A DNA stretch of 64,000 nt from the NCBI GenBank assembly GCA_024529925.1, contig JAFEUB010000787.1, forward strand, positions 4,126,001 to 4,190,000, given 5' to 3'. Shown one piece after another: positions 37,904 through 51,477 of this stretch (position 1 is its first letter; each line of letters starts with the position of its first letter). Source of the stretch: Ophthalmolycus amberensis (lineage: Eukaryota > Chordata > Actinopteri > Perciformes > Zoarcidae). The translations under genes and the position numbers were made by a program. The notes below the pieces were generated by a model. That model was not told where the DNA came from and ran no database searches. It was given only the letters and a program-made list of their open reading frames with translations.

Positions 37904-40900
37904 ATTGTCTGCCTGTGTATGTGTGCACTACATCGGTTTGACATCTGGAGGTGGTGGTACATGGCTTTGACTGCTGAAGGGATAAATGCTTATGGACTTG
38001 TGGAAATAAAGGAAATAGAGCAAATAACACTGGAGTGAACGCTTGTAAAGGAACTAGTGGAGTTTCTGTGTGTGTGTGTGTGTTTGTGTGTGTGTGTGGG
38101 GGGGGGGCTTGTCCTTTACTGTTTCTTTATGTGGCTGTACTGCGCTGGCCTCATTCAGACCTTTTAATGAAGTGCTGCTTACGTGCTCGGCCACTCCACT
38201 GACTCCAGCCATAAAGGTATACTGCTGCGTAAATACTGACTTATTAGTGTGTTGACCTCATTATACATGAATTTGGGTTTGGTCACAGCATTTGTATGCT
38301 CCTCTCTGTGTACAAGGTAGTGATTTCATGAAACCAGGGCTATCTGCATACTAATAAAAGCTAAAACATTTATTAGGATAGTTAGGATAAAGTATTGAGC
38401 TTAAAATGTATCACCAGCATATTTCTGTGTGTTTTTTCCACATTAACGGATATGGAAGACAAGTAATCCAGAGTTTTTATTAACTGGGATCTAATGAAAT
38501 ACTCTGAACAACTTCAAATATGCAGTTGTCAATCTGCATCTCTGCTTATCTCAGACTTCCCACTACATTAATGTATTGTCTTCCCTAGAGATACATAGTA
38601 CATACACTGACTCCATACTGTATATTGTAATGTGCTGGCTGTGATGCAGGCAGCCAACAGGACCGGTTCCCACCGTGGTGAGAAAAGGCAGACAACATTT
38701 TAATGGACCTCTCAGTCTATGTTCATTCTTATTAAACATGATGTGATATACAGATATCTCAAATGTGTAAATAGGCAAACCCTGCAGCCTATTATGGAAG
38801 TCTGCATACAGCTAATGAGAGAGATGCAAAACTGTCAGTCCCACTTTTTTTTTTTTTTACAAATGCACTACATCACTGCACTGCTGGGAAGGTGTGCGGT
38901 TTGGATTAAGGAGGCTATTGCTGAGGTTATTGAATATAGCAAATCTGGCTTTGGTCTGTCTGATAGTGCATTGGACAGTCATGAATGTCCCTTCATGTTA
39001 TTTGGATTGTTGTAATGTCATGAGAGACACTTCAAACCCATATAAAAGCTTTTCATGAAAGAAAGTGTCTTTGAATATGGTGTCATCTGAAAAGTGGAAA
39101 GAGAATTCAACCTTTCATGCGTGTATATTATATAAAAAACAATATCTTATTTGATATGCTGCTGGAATGTAAACAGACTGACCAGATCGCTGCTGAAAGA
39201 CATTTGTATGGTATAAGGCAAGTCAGGAAGGCTCTTTTCAGTGAGCAGGTTGTTCAGCTTTGATGGTGTGCAACGTGACTGTATAAATGCTATTATTAAT
39301 GCTTGCAATGCAACGGTATTTTTTGAGGCCCTTGCTATGTAAAATATGTCTCCAGTGCCTCTACATTGATTTCAACCCTAGGTTTACTCTCTGCAGATTT
39401 AATAATAGTAAATTCCTTGGCGATTGTAATGGTGTTGCATTTTGAAAACAGCCGGACGTCTGGTGGCTGAAATGTATCTTCTGTGTTTTGAGTTTGAAAA
39501 AAATACGATTAACACTGTAGCTAATAAAATGATTCCGTGTTTTCCTTGTCTTCCTTTCTTTCTGTTTCTGGTGTCCCTTTCCTTCCTTCCCTTCTTCCTT
39601 AGTTCCTCCACTCTTTACTCTTCTAGTTGTCGCACTGAATCTGAGACAAACAGTGGGCAGGTCACGTATAAATGGTATAAATCATCATCTAAACTTGTGA
39701 CACTTTTTTACACCTCTCCACCTGTCATGTTAAATTGTCCCACAACACGGCAGTCACTTTAAATAAAACAGCAGTTACGAAAAGGCTTTTTAAAATGTAA
39801 TCACAGGTACTAACTAACCATGCGTATTCACACACTGTGTCCAATCATTTGATGTGTTACAAACTGAAGTTTAATACACTGTGATTTTGCAAGCTATAAC
39901 ACGGTTCTCACATTAGAGCATTTACTGATCACTTTAACGCCTCCACTATAACAAACTCCTTATTCAATCTAACTATATATTTGAAATGCATCTAAAAACT
40001 ATTATGTGTTATTATGGTCTGCTATCTGTTATCTGCCAGTGACAGATCTCCAACGCATCAATCCATTGACCGAATAGAGGTTTCACGCTCAGCCTTCAGT
40101 GGACTGAATGATGCAGGAGCCACGTCCACATCTGATCACATTGACCAACCACAGCCACAGGTGGCAGGCTCGTCAGCCAATCAGCAATGGGCAGAGGAGG
40201 GAGCTACAATCCCCAACTATTTCCTCGTTTCTGAACCTGGCAGCTTCTTAAACACTCAACATCAAGAGAACAATGCCTCATCTACAACACCCCTTCACTT
40301 AGTTGCCATCCCAATGACTTATTCAAGTTATTTTAACATGTTTTATCAAGTACACACAACCCATTTTGCTAATATCAACTATCCATTCGCTCCAATGTAC
40401 GTACCTTTAACGCACACTAGTTCAACCCCACGCCAAATACAATCATGTCAAACCCAAACGCCAAATAACACGTCTCTTGATGCGATGTTAATGCCAGCAC
40501 ACGTCCCACATTTTCTCGGCCCGAGTCCTGTTTGTACCCACACTCCAGCATCCTGTTTACCTGTTTCTAGTGTATCGCCTGCTCAAGATCTTAACTTATC
40601 ACCAGGCAGCGACTCCTCATTAGTTCAAAACCAAGCACCTGAGGCTTCTTCTGATCCTGGCCTTGTCCTCAGGCCAGCTGCTTCAGGTGGTGCAGTTCCA
40701 GAGCCACCAGGCTTTCAACAGCCCACAGATGAAAGGTACATTGAGCTTGAGATGTTCTATTAATGCTGACAGCATTACACTAAAATGCATAATAGGTCCA
40801 AAAAAAAGGATTTGACTGTAATCATTTTCTTTACTTTTTACTGCCTTGGTCTAGCAATTCCCATGTGACACCACTAGAGCACAGCACAGACTCGAAAAAC

Positions 40901-41489
40901 TCTGAGTGCAGAGGTCGTTTCACTGGTGGTGATGGTGATGACCACAAATTATATCGACAAGCTACCAAATCTCTAAAGGCCATGCAGACTCGGTTTGACC
41001 TTTCTCCTCAACACAGGTGCTGCGCAACACTTCAAATACTTGATGCACATGAAGTAAACTTTTCGGTGACAGGTCATTAAATTGCTTCACTTATCTGTGC
41101 AATCTGTGCGTCTGTATGTGTGTCCCTTCAGCTCTGCAGCTCAAGTCAATACTCGTCTATCTTGTATATCAACACGTCATCGTGTTTTTTCTACCAAACC
41201 AGTCAGGTACAAATTAGGTCACTGTTAGGAGGAACGATGCCAATCTGCCACAATTACTGAAACAATGTTTTCAGCATTTTTTTCGGTATTTTCTGTGGAG
41301 AAATTTAATTTCACTTTGGTTACGTATTTGTAAACAGGAGAGAGCTCCTGTCAAGTCCTCTGGACTTCCTGCCCAGAGCAGCCCCCTGCCCCCCTCCTCT
41401 CACCCCCAGCGCTCCCAAACAGCCCACACAACACACACAACCTGAGCACAGCAGTCCGGTGCGGGCGAGGTAAACAGAGTGTTCCAGTG

Positions 41490-41534
<45 letters not shown>

Positions 41535-44500
41535 TCACCCTGAAAGTATCCTTCTGTGTTCCCTGCCAACATCCTCTATCTTTAGGCTTTAATTGACTAC
41601 TTCTGAAACCCTTTTCTCTTTCTATCTTTTTTACACAATTGACATCTTGGATCCGTCACGATGTACCTTTCCTCCTCTGCCTCCTCAATGTGTCATCACC
41701 TTGTCAGAACAACTTATCAGAGCAGTCCTTGGCCTCCGGAGAAGGCAGTGTCTCACTGCTTATTGGACGCCCTGCTAATCACTCCAATCACTCAAGCGCC
41801 GCCGCTACGCTTGAAGAAGAAGAAAAAGAAGCGTCGTAGCGTCAGTGAGCTGCAGCTGTCCAAGAACAAGAGGTAGACGGATCAGACCTGGACAAAACTA
41901 GCTTTAACTTTCTTGTCTGCTAGAGAATTGTTCTTTGACACTGTTTAAAGTTTAAAACAATTAAGAGCAATCATTATTAATCATTAATTCATTTCGTATT
42001 GATTGTGGTTTAAATTTGAATACAGTTTTGTCCATGTCCGAGTCCAGGAAAGAGTGACAATAATATAATCATCTACTTCACAAATAATGCGATATGACGT
42101 GTGGACACTCATTCACTCATTGATGAACACCAATGTGATGTGATGCATGTTTGTTTCACAATAATAGCACTCAAAATAATTTCAACAAGGAAGACGACGA
42201 TTTGTTGTGCAATGTGACTAATATAATTATTTATTTTTTAATGGTAGAGGTATACCTAATTGTATCATGTAGTTGAAATAACCCGTGAGTCCACTGAACA
42301 TGCCATTCATTTCAGTGAAAAAGCTTTGTTTAGTAAGAGCTTGCCAGCAACAAGAGACACGGTCCATATGTCTCTGTGGAGACAACTCATGACATTCCGT
42401 GGTCACTGTGAAACAACTTGGCAGCATCTCACAGAGATCAGTCAGTGGCTAGTCGACACAACTGCACACATTTAAACCGTGACGTATGAAAAGTGTGTGC
42501 GTGAGGGAGAGTTTGAGTGTGTGGATGTCTTTGTCATTGTGTGTGAATGCACATGGAAGATATAGTGTGTGAGGATTGAATGCGATCCAAAGAATATCAC
42601 AGTGCTATAGACCATCTGTTGTGTGGTGGAGAGAGCTGCTGGACAGCAGTCAGCTATTTTAATGGACCATTTGTTCAATGTTCAAACCAAACCAACACAT
42701 TTATGAGATGCATAAAACAAGTTCCCGTCGGAGCTACAGTACACAAGAGGTTACTTTTTAACATATGTAAACAGTCGGGGTACTGAAATATACTCTTTTT
42801 ACTCATTATCACTTCATATCAGAAAACAAGACATACAGATAACATAATGACAGGAAAAACTAGAAAGAGTGTAGTACTCAGTAGAGTGCAGATCTCTACC
42901 AGGTGTGTGCAATGACCACTACGGTATTGTGTAATCCCAATTGGCTAATCCCCCTATTGGTGTCAGGTGTAAGGTGTAAACTGTAAGGTGTCGTAAAACG
43001 CACTTCATTTAAACTCAAAAACAAGCGGCAGATAAATGCAGGCAATCAGTTCGAAGCCATCGTATAAGACACGTCGTACATTCTTGCCGAACAACAAAAT
43101 CAAACTTCAGCGGATGAGTGGTGGTGAGGTAGTGTGTGTACTGGTAGTTCCATCTGTGGTTAGCTAAAACACACCGTCCAAAACAATAAAAGTGAGCCGC
43201 TGAGCAGCGGCGGAGAGGTATGCAGCAGTGTGTTGCTGCTATTTCCATTAGCTGTTAGCTAAACATACCACATACTGTTATCCCCCCCACTGTGGCCGCA
43301 GAGTCGGAGATGGGGGCTCACAGATGCACTAAGCTGTGTAATCACTCGCGGCTCCTACCGGGCCAGGGACCGGTTAACAGTAGTGAGTGAGGAGTCAGCA
43401 GGAAGTTAATGGCAGTATGTCCTTGAGCATGGAGCCATAACAGGGCACCCAAAATATTATGCAGTTTGTTGCAGCAGAATGCGAGATAGCCGTGGACAGA
43501 GGTGCTCATTCACTCACTCACTCACTCACTCACTCAACACACTCTGACGCACGACTGATCGCATGATCCTCCTGGCAGAAATAACAACAGAGATGCAGAG
43601 CATCGGCCGATGACAGTGTAGTGATACATGATTTAAAATGTCTATGTTGCACTGTATTAATGTAAAAAAGTGTAGAACACTGAGACAGGACAAGAAGATG
43701 GATAAAAAGGAAATAAATGTATTCCTCTCTCCCTCCCTCTTTCCTCCCATCCCTCTTTAATCAGCCCTTCAGTTAACAAGATTCATATGTGACCCAGTGC
43801 GTCCAGATGGTCAGCTCTCTAACTGGCTACTATTGAATCAGAACAGCGGGGCCTCCATTAATCAACCAATCACAGTCTTGCAGGATACAATTAAGTTCCC
43901 ATATAATTGGCCTGATTGGTGGAGAATATTAACGAGCTGTGCTGTAATTGGCTCTGATGAATGAAGGACTGGGGAGCATCTTATTTCCTGTTCTACTTGT
44001 CACCTGTTGTTAGCCAATTACCAAAGCTAATGAAAATGAATGTCGTTAGCTTCTTCGCCACGATAATTTGAATGGATGTCACGATAGCCTTTAATCTCAC
44101 AGAACATTACAGCTCCACAGCATAATGAGGAGGAGGTCTTTTCTGTTCTTCACCGTTTTGCTTGGTAAATTGGCGCCAGCTGATGCTCTTGTTTCTGTTT
44201 CAGAATAGAGAAAACGGCAAATTTAGTTTGATTAACTAGCCAGAAAGCTTACTGATTTACTTGCTTAATGTGCTACTTTTCTAGCTTTATGGTGACTTAT
44301 AGCAGTGGTTGGGCAACCTGGGGATTCACTCATTGGTTTAATTGCTCACAGCTAATGTCTGAAGTATGGCCACGAATAGAATTGGAGCAAATGAAAGAGC
44401 TATACAAGCGGGTGTGGAAGTGCTGTTGGTCATGCAAAATTGTTGGCAGTAGGTAGAATGTAAATACTGAAAATGGTAATGAAATTGTAGCATTTAATTA

Positions 44501-45868
44501 TCAGTATTTATTTATTTGCACTTTTGGTATTTTTTTGTTCATTGGTACTTTTTAAATATAATGCGTATGTAAACACCTTTTACAGTTATTTTCTTTACTA
44601 CTTGTTTACATTCTTTACCTTCATTTGTCCAGCTTTGTTTTCCTCTTTACTAGCTGGTATTTTATATCTATGTAAGTAAATCTAGAGACATGCAAAAAAA
44701 AAAAGTCTGCAAGAGCACACATGCTTGTCAAATACATCAGATTCTGGAATTGTGGCTATGGCACTGTCTGCCTACTGTCTGTACTCTCTTTCTCTCACTC
44801 TGGCTATCGACTTAACAAGTTAGTATTGGCTCCTCCTGTCAGACACATGGTATACAACATGATAAGCAGATAATAAGAATGAAGAGAGATGTTCTGCAGT
44901 GTGACAGTCTCTTTCCTTTGGAGAGTACTTAAATCAGGACTGTATCAGCCGAAGGCTGATTAGCTGGAATCAATGCTAACAACACAGTCCACAGGGTGCA
45001 TTCATCACAATGCTTGTCACTGCACTGTAGCTTGTGTGCTCATTGTTTAACATTGTTTATATTCATTCATCAGATTCATTTTCTAACCATGTGCCCATTC
45101 AGTTAAGATTCACATTGTGTTGGTGTTGTCTTCTTTGTATTTGACAATAACAACTACTAAGGGTGGGACAGATATATATATAACCAACTATCTCCGTCAC
45201 TTTGTGTGTATGTTGCTTTCCTTATTTCTGTGATATTTTTTCCTCTCACACCAAAGGGTGTCTTGGCATCAGTCTGCCACAGAAGAGGGGGACCCTCTCT
45301 TCTCTTCTCCCGTCAATGCTGTCTATGTCTTTAGGTAAATGTAAAGTCTCCTCTCCTCTCGTTGTGAGTTGTACATTTGACCACATCTCCCACAACTGCT
45401 ATTCCACAGTACTTATTCAGAAAGCTTGAATTGATGATTTTTAGAGGTGGTCCTGGGTGTTAAAGCAAGTGAACTCTCTGTAGGGACCATTTGATGTTGT
45501 GGCCCCTGCAGAGGGAGGTCAGCTCATACACAGAGCATCTACTGAGGTGTAGTTGGCACACAGACGTATGCGACCGTCTTCCTCTATCTTTCTCTCTGTC
45601 GCTCTCTGTCTGTTGATTCACCTCATGGTTCTCATTTTTTCTCTTTCGCTCTTTCTCACTCACACAAAACAAACAGGCAAAACTCAACGTAACTATGACT
45701 GCAGTTGCCACAACACTTGTCTCCCATGAGTCCCCGAACAGCCAAGCACAAGGAGAAGACAGCAGTGATCCGACTGTTGGCATCGGCCACAATTATGCAT
45801 TATGGGTGTAATATGTCTGGGGAGAGATTGCTGGCCCACCCAAGCTCCTCAACTGGCACTGACGAACT

Positions 45869-45910
<42 letters not shown>

Positions 45911-48900
45911 ATGTTACTCATAGAGACATTATTCATTTTGCATCATATTAAAGGGCAATGGAGAGTTTGAGGCTCTGAGGCCACATTTGATTGAAGAGCA
46001 GAGACATTTTGCTCCGTTCCACCGCCATAGACAAGCTCTGGCACCTCCGCGAGGACAGGAAGTTAAATGGAAAAGGACTTTTAAAGCCTTTCTTGTTAGT
46101 TTTTTAATAACTAACCAGCAAACTTTGTTTTTTCAATGTATAACTTCATTTCAATGAAGCAGGAAAACCTTTTTCTGAAAGTCGTACCATATTTGTTTTT
46201 ATATTTAATGTATTATCTATGTGATTAATAACGGTGATGTGAAGTGTTGTGAAAAATCCATCAATACAACCCTAAATAAGAGAACAAAAAATATTTTTTC
46301 CCTGGAAAAGGAAAGAAGGTGCTGCCCTACGTAGACCCAACTAAATGTTTTTCCTGGTAAAAGCATTGCACAATGAACAACTTTAATAACAAGCAGAGAC
46401 AGTTTGCATCATGAGGGAGTATTTCGCTGAAATATATATGTTTTGTCCTGCAAGTGAACAATTTGAGAGAATGTGTGAACTCAAAAGAATATATATCTGC
46501 CATAAAAAAAAGGTTTTGCGTTACTACTCAAAACAATACCACGGATATTACACGTTTACATTTCTTTAGAGACAAACTGTGTCACAGTTTTGCAGCACTG
46601 TTGGCTGAATATAAACTGAAAACCCATCATTGGGACAATTTGTCTATTCTGTGTTGAGAGCTGATCCTGTGAGGTCATTTCCCCTCTTCTGTCACTTGAA
46701 TTGAGTGTTTTGGCATCGTTTGATATGATCACCGCTAAATTTTACTGCAGAGTCTCAAAATTTCTCAGCCTTTGACCCAAATCTAAAATTTAGTGGGCTC
46801 ATGAACGTGCCGTGGGGATTCATCAAGTTTGTCTCTTCATGACCTCAATGAAGCGTCCAAACTCTTATTTAAAAAAAAGGGAGATGGCAACAATATATAT
46901 ACTGTATATGCAGTATTTGTAAAAATATAGAAATCATCCACTGAAAAAGGTAAACTCTAAACTGCACTATAAGAACTCTGTCTCCCCTCCATCATTAGTG
47001 CTGCCAGTCTGGCATTTGTCTACAGCACATGTGGAATGGGCGCTTTATTTCACTCTGGCGTAGTTCATTACTCTCTGTTAACTCATTTATATTGATATAC
47101 TGGCATCATTATTGAATCGGGTGTGCTATAGCGTCAGTGCTGTGCAAACCTACTCGTCTCTTATCCATCATGAGGCCGGTGGCCTGGACTCTGTTCTGCT
47201 GTGAAAGTGGCACATGGGCAACATATTTGTGCTCAAGTAGGAAGTGCGCCATGAAGTTGAGTACTGTACTGTTTTGGCTGTAGCGGCCATGCTGTGTTTT
47301 GTTTGGTACCATATTTGTCTTTGCTCTGTCAGCAGGTAGGTGGTCTGGAACCTGTCTCACTGCATTTTGACAGGAACTTGAAAAATGAGAGCGTGCTTGC
47401 GTGGCGTTTCTTTTTTCTAATGGCCACGGAAACAACATCTTTTGTATGACACAGACTGAGCAGGAGGCAAATAGCAACCATGTATTTTTGCAAATTGAGT
47501 TTCATGTGCAGGGGCAACGGTTTCTGATGTGTTTTCATTCAATGAATTACATTTCAGAACCAATTAATTGATTTACATATCATTTCCAATTTGTTCTCTC
47601 TGCACAGTGAGGAAGGAGAGGAGCCAGAACCCAACAGCCATGAGTCTGCAGTTGTCAAGACCATGATGAAAGGACCTGTTGCCATCCGGGGTAAACACAG
47701 TGTGTGTGTTCCACTTGTGATAGCAGCTCATCTTTGATGTTTTTTTTATTTACTTCTTCTCACATTAACAACGAGCACTGGTTATTGCCAGCTGTAATAT
47801 TTCCACTCTGTTTAAAATATGATTCAGTGGGTCGAGGACCAAGCCACAGTTGGCATGTGTCCTATTAATCCACCGAAATAACGTTGTGTGAAAGCATTAA
47901 AGACTACAGAATGTATTCATAATATATAGGTTTCAGCAACTAAAATACATTTTTTGTTCATCGAGCCAATTGCTGCATGAAATCTGTGAAATAGTACATT
48001 ACTGCCTATAAGTTCCGTTGCAAAATCCAACAAAAGTTTATCTGTCTGACTGTGTGTGAGTTGCTTTTACTGTAGGCATGTTGTGGGAGTGTTTCACTAA
48101 ATCAACTATAGCGGAGAATAATCAGACTGAGGTGCCTCAACTGTTTTCTTAGCATAAGTCATGGTAAATGCCGTAGAGTCCCCCAAAATAGATTCCTAAG
48201 AATAAAACTCTTTCAGGAATTGAACTAAATTTTATTTCAAGTATGTATTTTGATTGATTAATGTATCCCACCTCGAGTTAAAAATAATATTGTTATTTTT
48301 TTCTTGTACAAAAAATGTTTGGTTCCAAATCCTGGCATAGTGTAAAACTGATTTACTGCTGTAGGCTTGAATGTTGTTTCAGCCAGTTAGCAAAGAGGGA
48401 AAGAGGCTTATTTTCCGTGCTTGAAGCGTGACATATGTTGTGAAATAGGTCACTGCAGTCTTTCTTTTTCTTTTCTCGTCTTTTTCCTCTGTGGAAGGTC
48501 ATTAAGCAGGCGGGAAGGCCCCGCTCTGCCTATGGCGCCTTGCTCAGTCACACGTGTAGCAGTTTTACTCCGTTAGAAAGATAATATTTACTGAAGGGAC
48601 CTGTCGGGAGTTATGAATAAAGTTTTAAAGGCAAGCCCACAGAGCTGCAGTATAATGGCCCTATACTCCATCTGCACTCAGACCATAGATTCAGAGATTG
48701 AATGTCTTTTCTGGACAGTATTCTGCTTTTCATGTACATACCAAAATATACATTACGTTTGTGAGTATATCTTTATGAATCTAGCCTAATATGCTTCAAC
48801 TTTTCCCCCATCCATTCTGTCAGCACAAGTCAGTTCTCTCCCTGATGTAACTGCCACTCTACAAAAATCGTAAACGTAGTCACTTACCTGTGGACACAGG

Positions 48901-50257
48901 CTCATGAAAATATACTACTAGCCGTATAATGCCCTAGAAGCAGTTAGCCACTGATCCATTATGAATCCTTAGTTGCAGTTAAGGAACCCAGACCGTCAGA
49001 CATTGCCTTGTTGCAAATGCATATTGTAAAATACTGTATGATGTTCAAATTCGAAAAAATAAATAAAAAATACATACTTTTAGTGACAAACCTAAAGAGA
49101 ATTATCACCTGAATTTGCAGCTCTATACAGCTCTACAGAGCTTTACAGCAAGTTTCAGCTCATTGCTGTTTAACCCGTAACTTTTGGTTTTGGTTCACTT
49201 CTGTTCAAAAACAGAGCTAGAAGCAGAGTGAATACAACTATTGTATTTATCCAGAAACACAACTCCAAATCCATCTTAATGTTGCTCTGCTGGTTGTTTC
49301 AATAAGCAGCTGTTTGCTACCAAGTTCGCTAGATCAACTTAAAAGGTGTTGATATGTTCTGTTCACAGCTTGTTTCTGCTTCCCCCAAGTGGCCAAACAA
49401 ATCTGTTATTGCAGGTTCAACCAGGGATTAACCTCTGGGTCTGATAAGTGAAGCCAATGAAGAAGTGCTTTAAATTTGGATTATTTTTAGTAACCAGAAG
49501 ACGTGATGACTCTGCTTGCAAAAAGAAGTCAGAGTGTATTGAAGTCCAAGAGAAAATGTCCCTACTTCTGACTTGATTTATTACCATACTAAACTTCGTA
49601 AACATGAGTTTAAGGTCTCAAAAGCTAATTTCAAGTCTTCTTCAATACAGCATGATGTTCATTTGGTAAACGATGGTCCTATTTACAGTAAAATAGAGGG
49701 AAACGCAGGGTATGCTTTAGGAGTTGGCTACCTTGTGATTGACAGGTCGCTACAATGGCATTTCCGGTCTGGGAGTTGTCCTTGTTTTCGGTCCTACAAC
49801 TTTAACCTTTTCACTGTGTGTTCGAAGACCATAAAAGTGATTGTAACATTTTGGTCACCTAAAAATGTCTTCATACGTTCGGTTGCTCCACCCTCTTGTG
49901 TCACTTCTGGTGATGGTGATGGACAAATGCTGAACAAAAGGTTCCAAACGGTAGTCCACAGACCAATAGGTGACGTCACGGTGTCCACTTCTTACATACA
50001 GCCTATGGGTTTAACCTGAAATGAATTCCTTACAAGCCCCAACATTTTATGTAAACCCGGCCCCATTCCTAGCCGAAACAGACACACTTAAACATGGCAT
50101 GTTATGGTAAATCCAAGCTCTGAAAGTAGCCCTAGCCTCCCCAAGCACACGCATACAAAAACAAATCTCCATCCACAGTGTGGAGATCAAAGGCCAAGCT
50201 ACATGTTTAGCCAGGTGTGGGTCTGGGTTTTAACCGAGGGAATGTCTTGGTGGTCTC

Positions 50258-50289
<32 letters not shown>

Positions 50290-51437
50290 CATGCACATAA
50301 TATGCATAGGAATGTGTCAAAGGTGGAGTGAAAGATTCAGGGAAGATTGATGGGGTGAATTCATGGTTTTGACAACAGTAGTCAGCCAGCTGCGTGCACT
50401 GCCATGACACCTGCTGGGTGTATAGACAAAGAGGGCAGAGGTCAAATAACTTACACACCTGGGAAGAAAGCACAGACGCACACATACACACATACACACA
50501 TCCGTTGTGATGCTCTGTGTGCTCACTTCTTTTGTTGTCAATGTGTTCCTTCATCCTTTTACCATCTCTGTTTCTCCATTATAACCTTTTATCTCCACTC
50601 CCATCTTCTTCAGGTCACGGTCCACGGACAGGTTTGATCGCCCCATCTTTCGGTATGAAGGGTAATGGAAGTGCCAGTGTCCCGAAAGGTCCTGTCCCAG
50701 CCCGACCGTTACCTCAGCCCCACCCTAAAGACGAGGACACCCTGGTCCAGATGGCAGAACACATCCCTGCTGGGAGTCGGACGCCCATGTGTGCCCACTG
50801 CAACATGGTGATCAGGTGAGGGACAAATACCGTGGCTAATACTGTCACGTCATTTATCAACTTACCAATGACTTAAGGATTTTTGAAGGGACTATATGGA
50901 TTTTTTTTGATCCTACCTTTTTAACCAGGAACCTCAATTAACCAGTGATCACTGAACAGGCATTCTTCTTGGTAGCAAGCTGCAGAATGAATATCATGAA
51001 TGAAGAATCTATGGCCTCACTCATCAGGATGGAATGAGGCTGTCATCACCATGTATAGTTAAAATTGTGAGAGAAAACAGTTGACATGCATGGTGTTTCG
51101 TTCTATCATGTCATGCTCATATGCTGCTTGCACAAGGATATAATCAAAAAACAGGCAATCTCTTCCACTCGGCTGCACAGACATCCACTTGTACTTAAGC
51201 AAATTAAGATCGGAAAGGAAAATATGTCCAATTCTCAATTATTCATTGTCCCAGTTCGGCACTTAAAATAATTGACTGGAACCCATCTCGGGTAAATAAT
51301 CTGTGTCTGAAACTGTAGAACTACAAAGATCTGACTGTAGTGTAGATAAGGGGAAGGGGAATTAAGTTGCACCTGCAGATCAAACTGTGGTGATGTTGCA
51401 CACGTACAGTATATAGACACTGAATGCAAAACACACA

Positions 51438-51477
<40 letters not shown>

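Larger units (their letters stand above)
41873..47607 (+). other. pdlim5: Intron after the cassette block (5.7 kb)
   Basis: Holds repeat-like sequence around 43000-43460 with a (CTCA)n run at 43507-43535, a CNE-like stretch (43740-44130) and a CA microsatellite (45870-45907). No further exon was recognised. Confidence 0.65.

Noticed and set aside
41639..41839. Alternative frame over exon 13 ending in EEEEKEAS
   Set aside because: It would need a phase-0 upstream exon, whereas all neighbouring exons are phase 2; kept only as a remark in the exon 13 finding.
43125..43146. TGAGGTAG followed by GT-rich sequence, resembling the let-7 seed
   Set aside because: The rest does not match let-7 and no complementary arm follows within hairpin distance.
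47109..47477. Minus-strand frame of 122 codons just upstream of exon 14
   Set aside because: No domain or splice context; antisense to intron sequence.
49573..50019. Plus-strand frame of 148 codons
   Set aside because: It falls inside a recognised interspersed repeat and has no transposase or RT motif.
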